A stretch of DNA of 64,000 bases from Owenia fusiformis (GCA_903813345.2 CAIIXF020000011.1:5482571-5546570); one strand, 5' to 3'; counted from the stretch's first letter, positions 11,676 to 22,929 are shown. The notes: generated by a model not told the origin, from the letters alone. Made by a program: numbers and translations.

Positions 11676-13040
11676 GTCTTAGTTTTATAACAGGGTCTTA
11701 GTTTTATTACGTGGGGGTCTTAGTTTTGTAACAGTGTCTTAGTTTTATAACGTGGGGGTCTTAGTTTTATAAAAGGGTCTTAGTTTTATTACGTGGGGGG
11801 TCTTAGTTTTATAACAGGGTCTTAGTTTTATAACGTGGGGGGTCTTAGTTTTGTAGGTCTTAGGTCTTAGTTTTGTAGACACCCTCCGGATTCCTGAGGA
11901 AATTCTACCCCTAATTCATAACCCATACTTTAAAGTTGGAGAACTTTTTATTTTGACCTACATTTCGGACACCATATCTCAAAAGTGGGTCAAAAAACTT
12001 ATTGAAGACAAAATGTTGGGGGGGGTCTTAGTTTTATAACAGGGTCTTAGTTTTATAACGTGAAGGGTCTTAGTTTTATAACAGGGTCTTAGTTTTATTA
12101 CGTGTGGGGTCTTAGTTTTATAACAGGGTCTTAGTTTTATAACGTGGGGGTCTTAGTTTTATAACAGGGTCTTAGTTTTATAACGTGGGGGGTCTTAGTT
12201 TTATAACAGGGTCTTAGTTTTATTACGTGGGGGGTCTTAGTTTTATAACAGGGTCTTAGTTTTATAACGTGGGGGTCTTAGTTTTATAACAGGGTCTTAG
12301 TTTTATAACGTGGGGGGTCTTAGTTTTATAACAGGGTCTTACTTTTATTACGTGGGGGTCTTAGTTTTATAACAGGGTCTTAGTTTTATAACGTGGGGGT
12401 CTTAGTTTTATAACAGGGTCTTAGTTTTATAACGTGGGGGGTCTTAGTTTTATAACAGGGTCTTAGTTTTATTACGTGGGGGGTCTTAGTTTTATAACAG
12501 GGTCTTAGTTTTATAACGTGGGGGTCTTAGTTTTATAACAGGGTCTTAGTTTTATAACGTGGGGGGTCTTAGTTTTATAACAGGGTCTTACTTTTATTAC
12601 GTGGGGGTCTTAGTTTTATAACAGGGTCTTAGTTTTATAACGTGGGGGGTCTTAGTTTTATAACAGGGTCTTACTTTTATTACGTGGGGGGTCTTAGTTT
12701 TATAACAGGGTCTTAGTTTTATAACGTGGGGGGACTTAGTTTTATAACAGGGTCTTAGTTTTATAACGTGGGGGGTCTTAGTTTTATAACAGGGTCTTAG
12801 TTTAATAACGTGGGGGGGTCTTAGTTTTATTACGTGGGCGGTCTTAGTTTTATAACAGGGTCTTAGTTTTATAACGTGGGGATCTTAGTTTTATAACAGG
12901 GTCTTAGTTTTATTACATGGGGGGTCTTAGTTTTATAACAGGGTCTTAGTCTTATAACGTGGGGGGTCTTAGTTTTATACCAGGGTCTTAGTTTTATTAC
13001 GTGGGGGTCTTAGTTTTGTAGGTCTTAGGTCTTAGTTTTG
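11660..13040 (-). repeat. Minisatellite, right arm of the foldback element
   Basis: Reverse-complement version of the left-arm repeat (GGGTCTTAGTTTTATAACA type units). It is interrupted at 11885-12017 by an inverted copy of the left junction flank. The two arms could pair over hundreds of bases. Confidence 0.95.
11885..12017 (-). repeat. Inverted 133-bp duplicate of the insertion's left flank
   Basis: By reading, it is the exact reverse complement of 9787-9919, Helitron sequence just outside the foldback element. It is preceded by the element's own terminus (GACACCC, 11878-11884). It therefore copies the left junction, not only the repeat. Confidence 0.9.
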
Positions 13041-13464
13041 TAGACACCCGGAATCTGGATCTGAAATCAAAATTGCAATCCGACCCCCGGTTTAGATTCT
13101 ACGCCATTTTGAAGTTTGAAATTCGCACTTGACAGTATTCACGATGCAGATTGATCAAATATACTTTCAAAAATTCCTGCATACCCTACTTTACCTCTCT
13201 ACCTACTCAGCTACTTATTTGACTACTTACTCAATTACTTAATTAGTTATTACTTACTTAGCAACTTACTCAGCTACTAACTCAGGTACTTACTCAGCTA
13301 CTTACTCAGCTACCTACTCAGCTTTTTACTCAGTTACTTACTCAACGACTACTAAGGTACTTACTCAGCTAATTACTCAGTTACTTACTCAGCTCTTTAC
13401 TGATCAATCTAGGTCAAATAAATCTGGAGTCTTAAATTGAACTTGTTCAATTTCACAAATCTAG

Positions 13465-15343
13465 TTATTCTTCTTCTTCTTCCTCCTTCCCAGATTTCTC
13501 ACCAACTAGAAGAGCTTACTTTAAGCTGCTTACATGATCAACTAGGGAATGTATCTGGCTTTCTGGGAAATTAGGTCAAATTTTTATCTAGGTCAAAGGT
13601 CAAGAACTAGGTCAAATCCAGTACTTTGTCACTTTTTTCAATTTTCTCGGTCGTCCTTCAATATTTTCAATCCGGGTTTTTTTCATTGTGTTCCTCATAA
13701 AAAAGTAGGGGAAAACAGGTCGATTTAGTTTTTTGATATCTCAAACCGATTTCGAGATATCAGTGTCCGAAAACGAGGTCCAAAAAAAAGTTCTCCCAAT
13801 TCAATGTCCACGCTACTGGTCTTGTAGGAAATTTTCTCAGGATTCCGAATCTGAAAACCAAATTTCGATCCGACTTCCGGTTCGGAAGTTATATCGTTTT
13901 GAAAGCTCAAAAATCGCTAAATTTGGTGCCCATGTTAAGTCAATGGGAAAAAAGATTTTTTTGAAGTGAAAAATACGAAATATAGACTGAGTTCAGCTAA
14001 ATATAATGGAAGCTTTTAAAAGAAGGGGACCTCAAAAGCCATCTAGCTTAAAAATTTGGACACAAAAATGCCAAGGTCAAAATCTAGGTCAAATTCAAAG
14101 TTTTTCCTTATTTTTGCGATTATGACACTACACTTTAATTATATTCTTCGAAATCGTGTATACATGTAGCCAAGAGTGTGCTAATAGTGTTAGCCTTTTG
14201 CCGTCAGGAAGTATTTTGACCCACTTTTGAGATATGGTGTCCCAAAAGTAGGTCAAAATAAAAAAATCTTCAAATTTAACTTATGAGTTATGAATCAGGG
14301 GTGGAATTTTGTCAGGAATCCGAATCTGCAAACCATATTTCGATCCGACTTCCGGTTCGGAAGTTATGGCGTGTCCAAAAAGTAGGTCAAAATAAAAAAA
14401 TTCTAAATTTATCGTATGAGTTATGAATTAGGGGTAGAATTTTATCAGGAATCCGAATCTGCAAACCAAATTTTGATTCGACATCTTGTTCAGAAGTTAT
14501 GATGTTTTGAAAGCTCAAAAATCGCTAAATTTGGTGCCCCATGTTAAATCAATGGGACCGAATAATTTTTTGAAGTGTAAAAATACAAGATATAGAATGA
14601 GTAAAGCTAAACATAATGAAAGCCCATAAAAGAAGGGGACCTCAAAAGCTACTTTCCTTCAAAATTTGGACACCAAAATACCTAGTTCAAAATCTAGGTC
14701 AAATTCTTAGTTTTTTCTTATTTTTGCAATTCGGACACTACACTTCAATGATATTCTTCGAAATTTTGTATACATGTAGCAAAGAGTGTGTTTATAATGT
14801 TAACTTTTTGCCGTCAAGAAGTTTTTAGGCCCACTTTTGATATCTGGTGATCGAAATGTAGGTCAAAATAAAAAGTTCTCCAAATTTAACGTATGAGTTA
14901 TGAATTAGGGGCATAATTTCCTAAGGAATCCGGATCTGAAATTAAAATTGCAATCCTACCCCCAGTTAAGCCATTTTGAAGTTTGAAATTCGCAGTTGCC
15001 AGTATTCACGATGCAGATTGATCAAATAAACTTTCAAAAATTCCTACATACCCTACTTTACCTCCCTACCTACTCAGCTACTTATTTGACTACTTACTCA
15101 ATTGCTTAATTAGTTATTACTTACTTAGCTACTCACTCAGCTACTAACTCAGGTACTTACTCAGCTACTTACTCAGCTACCTACTCAGCTTTTTACCCAG
15201 TTACTTACTCAGCTACTTACTCAACTACTACTAAGGTACTTACTCAGCTAATTACTCAGTTACTTACTCAGCTCTTTACTGATCTATCTAGGTAAAATAA
15301 ATCTGGAGTCTTAAATTGAACTTGTTCAATTTCACAAATCTAG
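13465..15343 (+). mobile_element. Helitron-like unit 4 (cluster I)
   Basis: It starts after the CTAG of unit 3 with a TTC-rich tract and ends at CTAG 15340-15343. It contains two modules and the TACTCAGC tandem tract (15070-15280). It is a close relative of unit 7 (42386-44924). Confidence 0.75.
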
Positions 15344-17072
15344 TTATTATTTTTCTTTCTTTTTTCTTCCTCCTCACCAAATTTCTCGTCAACTATAACA
15401 GTTTACTTAATCCAACTTACATGGTTAACTAAAGACTGAAACCGGCTTTCTGGGAAATTAGGTCAAATTTTTATCTAGGTCAAAGGTCAAGAACTAGGTC
15501 AAATCTTACATTTTCAACATTCTTCATCATATCTTCGTCAATATTCTTCGTAACTCCTTCATCTTTTTTTCATCGTGTAGCTTGGAAAAAGGCGAATCAA
15601 AGATATGACATCAGAATTTTGATTACTCTTACCGATTTTGAGATACGGCGTCCGAAATGTAGGTCACGCTTAAACATGCTCCAAATCGAATGTGTGAGCT
15701 ATGAAAAAGATGTAGAATTTTCTCAGGAATCTAAATCTGCAAACCAAATTTGGATCGGACTACCAGTTCGGAAGTTATGGCGTTTTGAAAGCTCAAAAAT
15801 CGCTAAATTTGGTGCCTATGTTAAGTCAATGGGAAAAATGACTTTTTCGAAGTGTAAAATACAGGATATAGACTGAGTACAGCTTAACATAATGAATGCA
15901 TATAAAAGAAGGGGACCTCAAAAGCTACATAGTTTCAAAATTTGGACACCAAAATGCCTAGGTCAAAATCTAGGTCAATTTCATAGTGTTTCCTTATTTT
16001 TACGATTCTGACACTACACTTTAATAATTTACTTCCAAATTTTGTATACAGGTAGCAAAGAGTGTGCTTATAGTGTTAGCCTTTTGCCGTCAGAAAGTAT
16101 TTTGACCCACTTTTGAGATATGGTGTCCGAAAAGTAGGTCAAAATAAAAAGTTCTCCAGATCCAACGTATGAGTTATGAATTAAGGGTAACATTTTCTCA
16201 GGAATCCGAATCTGCAAATCAAATTTCAATCCGACTTCCGGTTCGGAAGTTATGGCGTGTCCAAAAAGTAGGTCAAAATAAAAAATTTCCAAATTTAACG
16301 TATGAGTTATGAATTAGGGGTGGAATTTTGTCAGGAATCCGAATCTGCAAACCAAATTTCGATCCGACTTCCGGTTCGAAAGTTATGACGTTTTGAAAGC
16401 TCAAAAATCGCTAAATTTGGTGCCCCATGTTATGTCAATGAGAAAAAGGATTTTTTGAAGTGTAAAATACCAGATATAGACTGAGTACAGCTTAATATTC
16501 TGAAAGCCTATAAAAGGAGGGGACCTCGAAGGCTATCTAGCTTTAAAATTTGGACGCAAAAATGCCTTGGTCAAAATCTAGGTCAAATTCATAGTTTTTC
16601 CTTATTTTGGGATTCTGACATTACACTTTAAGGATTTGCTTCAAAATTTTGTATACAGGTAGCAAAGAGTGTGCTTATAGTGTTAGCCTTCTGCCGTCAG
16701 AAAGTTTTTTGACCCACTTTTGAGATATGGTGTCCGAAATGTAGGTCAAAATAAAAAATTATCCAAATTTAACGTATGAGTTATGAATTAAGGGTAGAAT
16801 TTTCTCAGGAATCAGAATCTTTAAACCAAATTTCGATCTAACTTCTGGTTAGATAGTTATAGCGGTTTGAAGTCTCGAAAAGTCGATATGATGATATCCC
16901 CATGTTAAGCTAAAAGAGTCGAAGATAGCCTTCTTAAAAGTTGTCTAAATGTCTATATTCTAGCTGACTCAGCTTATTCTGAATGACTCAGCTTACAAGT
17001 TCTGGATGACTCAGCTTAAAAAAATGTGAAATCTGGAGTCTTAAATTGAACTTGTTCAATTTACATGTCTAG
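15344..17072 (+). mobile_element. Helitron-like unit 5, last of cluster I
   Basis: It starts after the CTAG of unit 4 and ends in the AAATTGAAC/GTTCAATTT hairpin and CTAG at 17069-17072, followed by TTATTATT and then unrelated DNA. Three TGACTCAGC-type motifs lie at 16968-17020. Its body closely matches unit 1. Confidence 0.75.
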
Positions 17073-17700
17073 TTATTATTTCGATCCAAACTCGCCGCCA
17101 TGATTTATTTACACTTGTCCTTGACAATATTACTACGCGTCTTCTAAGAAAAGCATGCGCATAAAATCAAAACAAAATCAATAAAACAACATTAATTCAA
17201 AATGTGTGAAGAATTTACTCAAATTGAGCACGTTTTATACAAAGTGATTACATGAAGACATCTAAATCCTCTTATTAAGCCCGATAATACTATATTCTGG
17301 CAGTTCAATCAGGTAAGGCTGTTATTTATCAAACCATTTAGGCGGTAAATTAATGAAAAATAGTATTCGTCGGATACGATTAGATATCACGTCATATGGA
17401 TCGGATACGATTTTAGTGTCATATACCAAAATTATCTTGTGTTGTTATCCTCATATATATTTAGTATCCATGGGATAAAGTCCTTTGTTCTAAATGGTAA
17501 GAGTCGATCACCATTCACAAAAATAGATAGCTTGTATTGTTGGAACTTATACACTTGATAGTTGAAATTTTGTATGTTCCCAAGTTCATCCTCTAGTTCA
17601 ATGCTTCTAATTTGTCTGTTCGAAAGGTATGATAAAGTATAATATTGCTTTATAGTACTATAATAACCATACATTTAAGAATTGTCTTTGTATCTTACAG
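17073..17700. other. Intergenic DNA upstream of the GPCR
   Basis: Unrelated to the Helitron cluster. It has no convincing exon or named repeat; an AT-rich short frame on the minus strand (17432-17674) has no recognisable content. It may include the GPCR promoter. Confidence 0.4.
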
Positions 17701-17734
17701 AATACTATAAGGTATCATGAAATCTGCTCTGAAA

Positions 17735-17943
17735 CCACAAACGAGAAAGACGATTTTCAAAAATTAATCAACGTTTCCAACCTTGAAAAAATTGGGACAA
17801 TTTAGAGGCATAGGAAATAAAATCTAGTTACATCTCCACCGTCATCAAAATAATATTATAGCAGATTATGTGAATGAAAATTCACATGACATGAAGGAGC
17901 TTTAACACATTGTCCAATGGGAGAGCTACATGTAAGGGAAGTG
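17735..17943. mobile_element. Family A MITE right half, upstream of the GPCR
   Basis: It matches 1290-1517: GACGATTTTCAAAAATT, then GGAAATAAA, GGAGCTTTAACACAT and a degenerate right terminus ending GGGAAGTG at 17943, followed by TA. It ends 56 bases before the GPCR ATG, so it forms part of the promoter or leader region. Confidence 0.65.
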
Positions 17944-17981
17944 TACTAAAATAACCTAATATTGTTTTTATACATTTGTAG

Positions 17982-17999
17982 GAAAATAGAAACAGACAC
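17982..17999 (+). promoter_or_regulatory. Probable 3' end of a spliced 5' UTR before the GPCR
   Basis: A T-rich tract ending in TAG at 17979-17981 looks like a splice acceptor. It would leave an 18-base leader directly before the GPCR ATG. The matching donor exon was not found, because the upstream sequence is transposon-derived. This is inference from sequence form only. Confidence 0.4.
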
Positions 18000-19418
18000 A
18001 TGGCGGTTCGTTTGTACATCGTCCTTATTGTGCATACGGTGCTTGCAGCAAACAACGACACGGCCCGAACTGCCAAAGGGACCGAAGAGTCCATTTCAGA
18101 GGCCAGCATATCATTGGAAAACGGGACATCGTTCGGAGTAACAGAAACACCCAATATTGTGACGGATAGGGAGGAACATAGTACGATTTCAGCCACCGCG
18201 GAAGTGAATTCATCATTGAACAATAATGGAACGAATTGGACAATGGTTGGAAATACAACCGATGTAATGACATTGAATGTTTCAACAAGACGACCTAGTT
18301 ATCTTTGGTCATACTGTAACAAGACCGGGTATACCCCATACCAGTTTGACCCATACTGGATTTGGGAACTGTTAATGGTAACTAAGTTGTACCTTAAACT
18401 CCCTCTTGCAATAGTCGGTGTCTGTGGTAACATCATCTCCTTTATCGTACTAAGGAAAGAAAATCAGAACACCAGCACCTTTTTACTTCAAACCCTTGCG
18501 ATTGTTGATTTGTTTCTATGCATTAATTATATGATTCATGAGGTGGTCATGGTTCTATATTCCAACTCTTTCGCTTTACTTCCGTATCGAACACACCCGG
18601 TGTATCAAAACTGGAGACGAATCGAGCCCATACTAGAACTATATTTATTGCGCTTTTTTGAAATATTAAGTGCATGGCTTATAGCTCTGATATCCATCGA
18701 CCGATACATTGCTGTCTGCAAGCCTTTCGCAGCACCTACATTAAGCACTATCAAGAGAATGCGTTTAGCTCTGTGTCTCATCGCTCTCGTTGTGGCTGTC
18801 CTCTGTCTCCCCAGAGTTTTATCTTTAAAAGTTATTTCAATGTGGTTCCCATGTAGAGACGAAGACTATTACTATATGAAGGGGAATGAGATGTGGTACA
18901 ACGTGGATTTTCAATTGTGGTTCGTTACTGTCACTTATGGTGGTTTGACCCTGGTCTTGCCTATGGTAATCGTGGTTGTTGTACAAGGCTTACTCATACA
19001 TCATCTCCGTTTGGCGAGTAAGAACAGGGCGACATTGACTGGTGACACCAAAGGAGCGTCGAAAGCAACCACTAATCTAACGTTAACATTGGTTGTCATC
19101 GCTATTGTCTTTTTCTTATGTATTACACCTGAATTTATGGTCTTTATATTAAACGTTTTACAATTTACCGATTTGGAACCCGAAGGCTACAATGTCTATG
19201 GTAAAATTATTTGGACTGCCGTTGCTAATTTGTTTCGGTTTTTTAATTCAGTCATCAATTTCTTCATTTACTGTCTTGTGAGACAAGGTTTCAGAAAGCA
19301 GTTAGTTGGTATGCTCTGTCCTAAATGGAGTGCAAAACAAAAGTCGACAATTGGGCAAACTTCAAGGGACACTAAGTCTACAGATATAAAGATGACAGAT
19401 GAAAGTCAAAAGTATTAA
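18000..19418 (+). CDS. Class A GPCR, FMRFamide-receptor-like (472 aa)
   Basis: Seven-transmembrane neuropeptide-type receptor of the plasma membrane, predicted to signal through G proteins. Residues 1-17 look like a signal peptide. The extracellular N-terminus (18-118) is Ser/Thr/Asn-rich with about eight N-glycosylation sequons (N19, N41, N70, N76, N79, N85, N93, N107). TM1 is about 132-152 (GN at 143-144); TM2 has the conserved Asp at 170; the TM3 end reads DRY at 234-236; the TM6 Pro is 377; TM7 reads NSVINFFIY at 416-424. The FMRFamide/orphan-peptide receptor traits are Phe instead of Pro in NPxxY, no Trp before the TM6 Pro, and no Cys at the usual TM3 position (Pro210 there). The tail is basic and Ser/Thr-rich. 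The coding region is one exon. A splice acceptor-like tract ending TTTGTAG (17975-17981) lies 18 bases before the ATG, so an upstream non-coding exon is likely. The ligand cannot be inferred. Confidence 0.95.
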   Translation: MAVRLYIVLIVHTVLAANNDTARTAKGTEESISEASISLENGTSFGVTETPNIVTDREEHSTISATAEVNSSLNNNGTNWTMVGNTTDVMTLNVSTRRPSYLWSYCNKTGYTPYQFDPYWIWELLMVTKLYLKLPLAIVGVCGNIISFIVLRKENQNTSTFLLQTLAIVDLFLCINYMIHEVVMVLYSNSFALLPYRTHPVYQNWRRIEPILELYLLRFFEILSAWLIALISIDRYIAVCKPFAAPTLSTIKRMRLALCLIALVVAVLCLPRVLSLKVISMWFPCRDEDYYYMKGNEMWYNVDFQLWFVTVTYGGLTLVLPMVIVVVVQGLLIHHLRLASKNRATLTGDTKGASKATTNLTLTLVVIAIVFFLCITPEFMVFILNVLQFTDLEPEGYNVYGKIIWTAVANLFRFFNSVINFFIYCLVRQGFRKQLVGMLCPKWSAKQKSTIGQTSRDTKSTDIKMTDESQKY

Positions 19419-20160
19419 TGGTTTGAATCAATTTTGCTCGAATCTCTCTTCATATTACCATAAGGTGGTAGTGAAACGTATTAATGCAGTTAAGATGTTT
19501 GGTCAATCTACTCAATTGTCAAAAAATTCCTGATCACAAATGGGCCACCTTAACAAATTCTTTAAAAATTGACTTCCGGTTGTAATATTGGAGGCAGGTG
19601 AACAATTCGCAGAAGAATGATATTCCCCAAAGTGCTTTGAAAAAGTATGTATCTATGTATTCAATATCTCAGAAAACGTATATGTTGTCATATAACGTAC
19701 ATCACTCTGGGCGTAACCGCCATTATGTTACTTGTAATTCCCGCAACATTCAAAATTGGACAGTGTTCGATATAAGTCGAGTATTTTTAATTTCGTGATC
19801 CATGGACCTAATGGAGCTACTACAGTTATATTATTGACATTTATAACTCGATTTCAGTCAGTTTCAAATTACTAGTAATCAAGAGACAAGGAGCAAAGTA
19901 TACTTACCGTTTTACGTAATCTTTACTTCATGTCCTTGAACCCCACCCCTTCCCTTTACACCTCTGATCGATATAGCTATGTACGAATACAGTTGCTATT
20001 ATACTGCTTACGTTAAACCCAACATACACCAATTGGGCACGGTGGGACCTTCATAGACCTAATATACTGCCTGGAACCTAGTAGGACTTCATTAGATGTT
20101 AATGTAATTGTTAAATTCGTATAATGGTCTTCAGTATGAATGAAATCTCCCTTATTGTCT
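19419..20160. other. GPCR 3' flank
   Basis: AT-rich non-coding DNA after the TAA of the GPCR. It probably holds the 3' UTR. No clear AATAAA close to the stop and no repeat were recognised. Confidence 0.4.
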
Positions 20161-20184
20161 TTGATTGTGATAATGGTTCCTGAA

Positions 20185-20955
20185 TGGTTGTTGAGGGGGT
20201 TTTGGACATTGTTTATTCACATATAGATTGTAGTTTAGGATACTATGGGTTTTGGACAATTTGTTTATGCACATTTAGATTGTAGTTTGGGACATTTTGG
20301 GTTTCGGACATTGTTTATTCACATTTCGATTGTAGTTTGGAATATTTTGGGTTTTTGAATTGTTCATTCACATTTAGATTGCAGTTTGCGATATTTTGGG
20401 TTTTGCACATTGTTTATTCACATTTAGATTGTAGTTTGGGATATTTTGGGTATCGGACATTGTTTATTCACATTTAGATTGTAGTTTGGGATATTTTCGA
20501 TTTCGGACATTGTTTATTCACATTTAGATTGTAGTTGGGATATTTTCGGTTTTGGACATTGTTTATACACATTTAGATTGTAGTTTGGATATTTTGTGTT
20601 TCGGTTTTGGACATTGTTTATTCACATTTAGATTGTAGTTTGGGATATTTTGCGTATTGGACATTGTTTATTCACATTAAGATTGTAGTTTGGGATATTT
20701 TCGGTGCTGGACATTGTTTATTCACATTTAGATTGTAGTTTGGAATATTTTGGGCATCGGACATTGTTTATGCACATTTAGATTGTAGTTTGTGATATTT
20801 TGAAAATTGGTCATTGTTTATGTACATTTTAATTGTAGTTTGGGATATTTTGGAGATTGGACATTGTTTATGCACATTTTGATTGTAGTTTGGGATATTT
20901 TGGGCATTGGACACGGTTTATTCACATTTAGATTGTAGTTTGTGATATTTTTGGT
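20185..20955 (+). repeat. Minisatellite of about 50 bp, about 15 copies
   Basis: Unit of the form GGACATTGTTTATTCACATT + TAGATTGTAGTTTGGGATAT + TTTGGGTTT, with point changes and small indels. It stops abruptly at both sides. No coding potential. Confidence 0.95.
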
Positions 20956-21657
20956 TTCCTTTCCTTATACCTGATTGTACTCGTAAATGTTTAATTTCTT
21001 TTCATTTCTGCTTGAGACTTAATAATATACTCTTAGATTTTTTATTTTCTTGCGGCTTTTGTTAGACTTTTCAATCTTTCCCCTTTGCACTTGTGGATTT
21101 ATATTTTACCATATTACAAAACACATGTATTTGTTGTACGTAAATTATTTTATTGATACTATACAGATATTCACAGGCATATGCCAGTAAGAAGGTGTTC
21201 ATCATTTAATCTTGCTGCATTTCCGTTAAGAACTTGAGGAAAGCTCGATTGCATTGCACGAAATGCCTAGAAACCAATTAACATTGCATCATAACGGACT
21301 ACAAAAAATTGGATAACGGACAACGATAATGAATCAATGATGGAAATATTGAAGAGCATATCAGCAGATGAAATATTTTCTAAGATGAATGGTCAATAAA
21401 TTAAATGTTATCTAAAACGTCTCTCGTTGTATGTATATTTTGATTTAAAATCGACTTTGTTCACCATCAAAAGGTGTGTTGTATGGGCGTCCGAATGGGG
21501 GTGGGTATGCGTCGTGCGCAACCAAACATCCCTCGTCCCTTGGTCCCAATGGTGCTGAGAAGGAGACTACGAGGAATAAAGAACTATGTGCTCTGGCGTA
21601 AGAGTACAAGCTAAAGAAGCTGAATGAGGATAATCATACTATGAATATATACAGGGT

Positions 21658-21690
21658 GGGCCAAAAAAACTAATACCCCCTTTGGCATTT
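21658..21690 (+). mobile_element. Single Tc1/mariner-like terminus
   Basis: TACAGGGTGGGCCAAAAAAA resembles the terminus of the element at 37450. No matching right end was found nearby, so only a remnant is claimed. Confidence 0.35.
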
Positions 21691-21751
21691 TCAAACGAGG
21701 TACATTTATACAATTATAGTGCAAAATTCAGAAATAGTACTTATAAATAAG

Positions 21752-21903
21752 CTAATGCCTTGGTCACATATGCTCCGATCCATCGGCCGGCGCCCGGCCG
21801 ATTGAGTGTTTCGTTCAATATTGTATTCAATTTTGAACAAAATACTCAATTTGCAATCGACAGGGCGCCGTAGTGAAAATCGGAGCAAATGTGACCAAGG
21901 CAT
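21752..21903. mobile_element. MITE of about 150 bp with GCCTTGGTCACA termini
   Basis: The left end ATGCCTTGGTCACATATGCT and its continuation CCGAT are mirrored by ATCGGAGCAAATGTGACC + AAGGCAT on the right. Inner GGGCGCC/GGCGCCC pieces also pair. The target duplication is unclear. No coding sequence. Confidence 0.7.
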
Positions 21904-22586
21904 AACATGGAAAATGTGTTTTTTTAACATTTTAAAAAAAGTGACAGGTTCACACTTCGAGTTCTCATTTCTTAATTACCAGGTTTCTTTACACCTTTTG
22001 GTAATTTCCCTTGAGCATTTGCGCTTATATATCAAGTATAACATAAAATTCATTTGTTGAGATTGCATATGAAACTTTGGATTTATTAATATAAATGAAG
22101 AAAATAAATTCATGAAAAACATGCTGACTTATACGAGAATTTAAACATACCAAATGTGTCTCATCGTTGGTTTTAGGTTTGAATCTATTGGTGCTTCAAA
22201 ACCTTCAATGTTCACACTGTTTTTTCCTCAGTCATTTCAAAAACAAACTTCTAGGTCAGATATTTGTGTCACCTACTCATTGAAATGATTTAATGCATAG
22301 CTTATTGAATGAATAGATAAATAAATAAAATAAAATATTTTCCATGTTTTTTGAAGTGTTTGTTACAACTACAGTTGCTTTTTCAGTTATCAGTAAATAA
22401 ATCCATTGTTCACACAAACAAACTCCCAGATCAACGTTTATATCTTTGAAAAAAATTAATTGCCTACATTTTTGTTTTTTACACTGGATAACGCTGCTCA
22501 ATCTAAAACTGGACTAGTTTATGTTTTAGAAATACTAAGTAGGTGTGTTGAGCTATACTATTCATATTCATTTAAAACTATAAGGT

Positions 22587-22592
22587 TTTATT
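22587..22592 (-). terminator. Possible polyadenylation signal of the ferritin-like gene
   Basis: AATAAA on the minus strand about 340 bases after the ferritin-like stop codon. Such hexamers are common by chance in this AT-rich DNA. Confidence 0.3.
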
Positions 22593-22929
22593 TATCAAAA
22601 TATAACAGGAAGGCAATATAATAAAGATGTAGAAGTTTGCAGAACGTATTCATATTGGTGATATGCCGCCACCCTTTTTGTGGGAATAACACTGCTCAGC
22701 CGGTGCATATATCAAAATTAAATGCGTTGCAAAATATTTTTCTTCACATATACCGAAAAATTAACAAACTGAAAAGCTTTAAAGCCGATTGGCCGAAACA
22801 CACTTGATATGTTCGAATAGACTTTCATGTACTTTCATGCACCTAACTCTTCATGTTCAAAACTAAGAGATAATATTATATTCCAAATAGCCACAGTCCG
22901 TAATTGAGTCAGTATTTCCAAAGTAAATA

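Larger units (their letters stand above)
9920..13049. mobile_element. Foldback (MULE/FB-like) element with tandem-repeat termini
   Basis: Termini are GGGTGTCTAC at 9920 and GTAGACACCC ending at 13049. The flanks GGAATCCGGA (9910-9919) and GGAATCTGGA (13050-13059) look like a 9-10 bp target duplication with one CpG-type change. The uninterrupted sequence is seen at 14925 and 44510. The inverted termini are tandem minisatellites of about 42 bp (9945-10785 on +, 11660-13040 on -). A unique core lies at 10786-11655. Drosophila FB elements share this design and a 9-bp duplication, and Mutator-like elements share the duplication length. No transposase is seen. Confidence 0.8.
6940..13464 (+). mobile_element. 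Helitron-like unit 3, split by a foldback insertion (cluster I)
   Basis: It begins after the CTAG of unit 2, here with the AGACTCCAGAT hairpin (about 6957) and an ATT microsatellite. It holds about five internal modules (AAGGGGACCTC-type anchors near 7583, 8188, 8664, 9142 and 9618, spacing mostly 476 bp). It is interrupted at 9920-13049 and resumes with GGAATCTGGATCTG. Its 3' part has a TACTCAGC-rich tandem tract (13200-13400) and ends at CTAG 13461-13464. Confidence 0.75.
20956..22900. other. Intergenic DNA between the GPCR and the ferritin-like gene
   Basis: Apart from the Tc1-like end and the MITE listed separately, it is AT-rich with no credible exon. Its upper part should contain the 3' UTR of the ferritin-like gene, transcribed on the minus strand. 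Confidence 0.4.

Noticed and set aside
13725-13969. Overlapping plus and minus frames in Helitron-like units 4 and 7
   Set aside because: Present only because the units are near-identical copies. No codon bias or family match.
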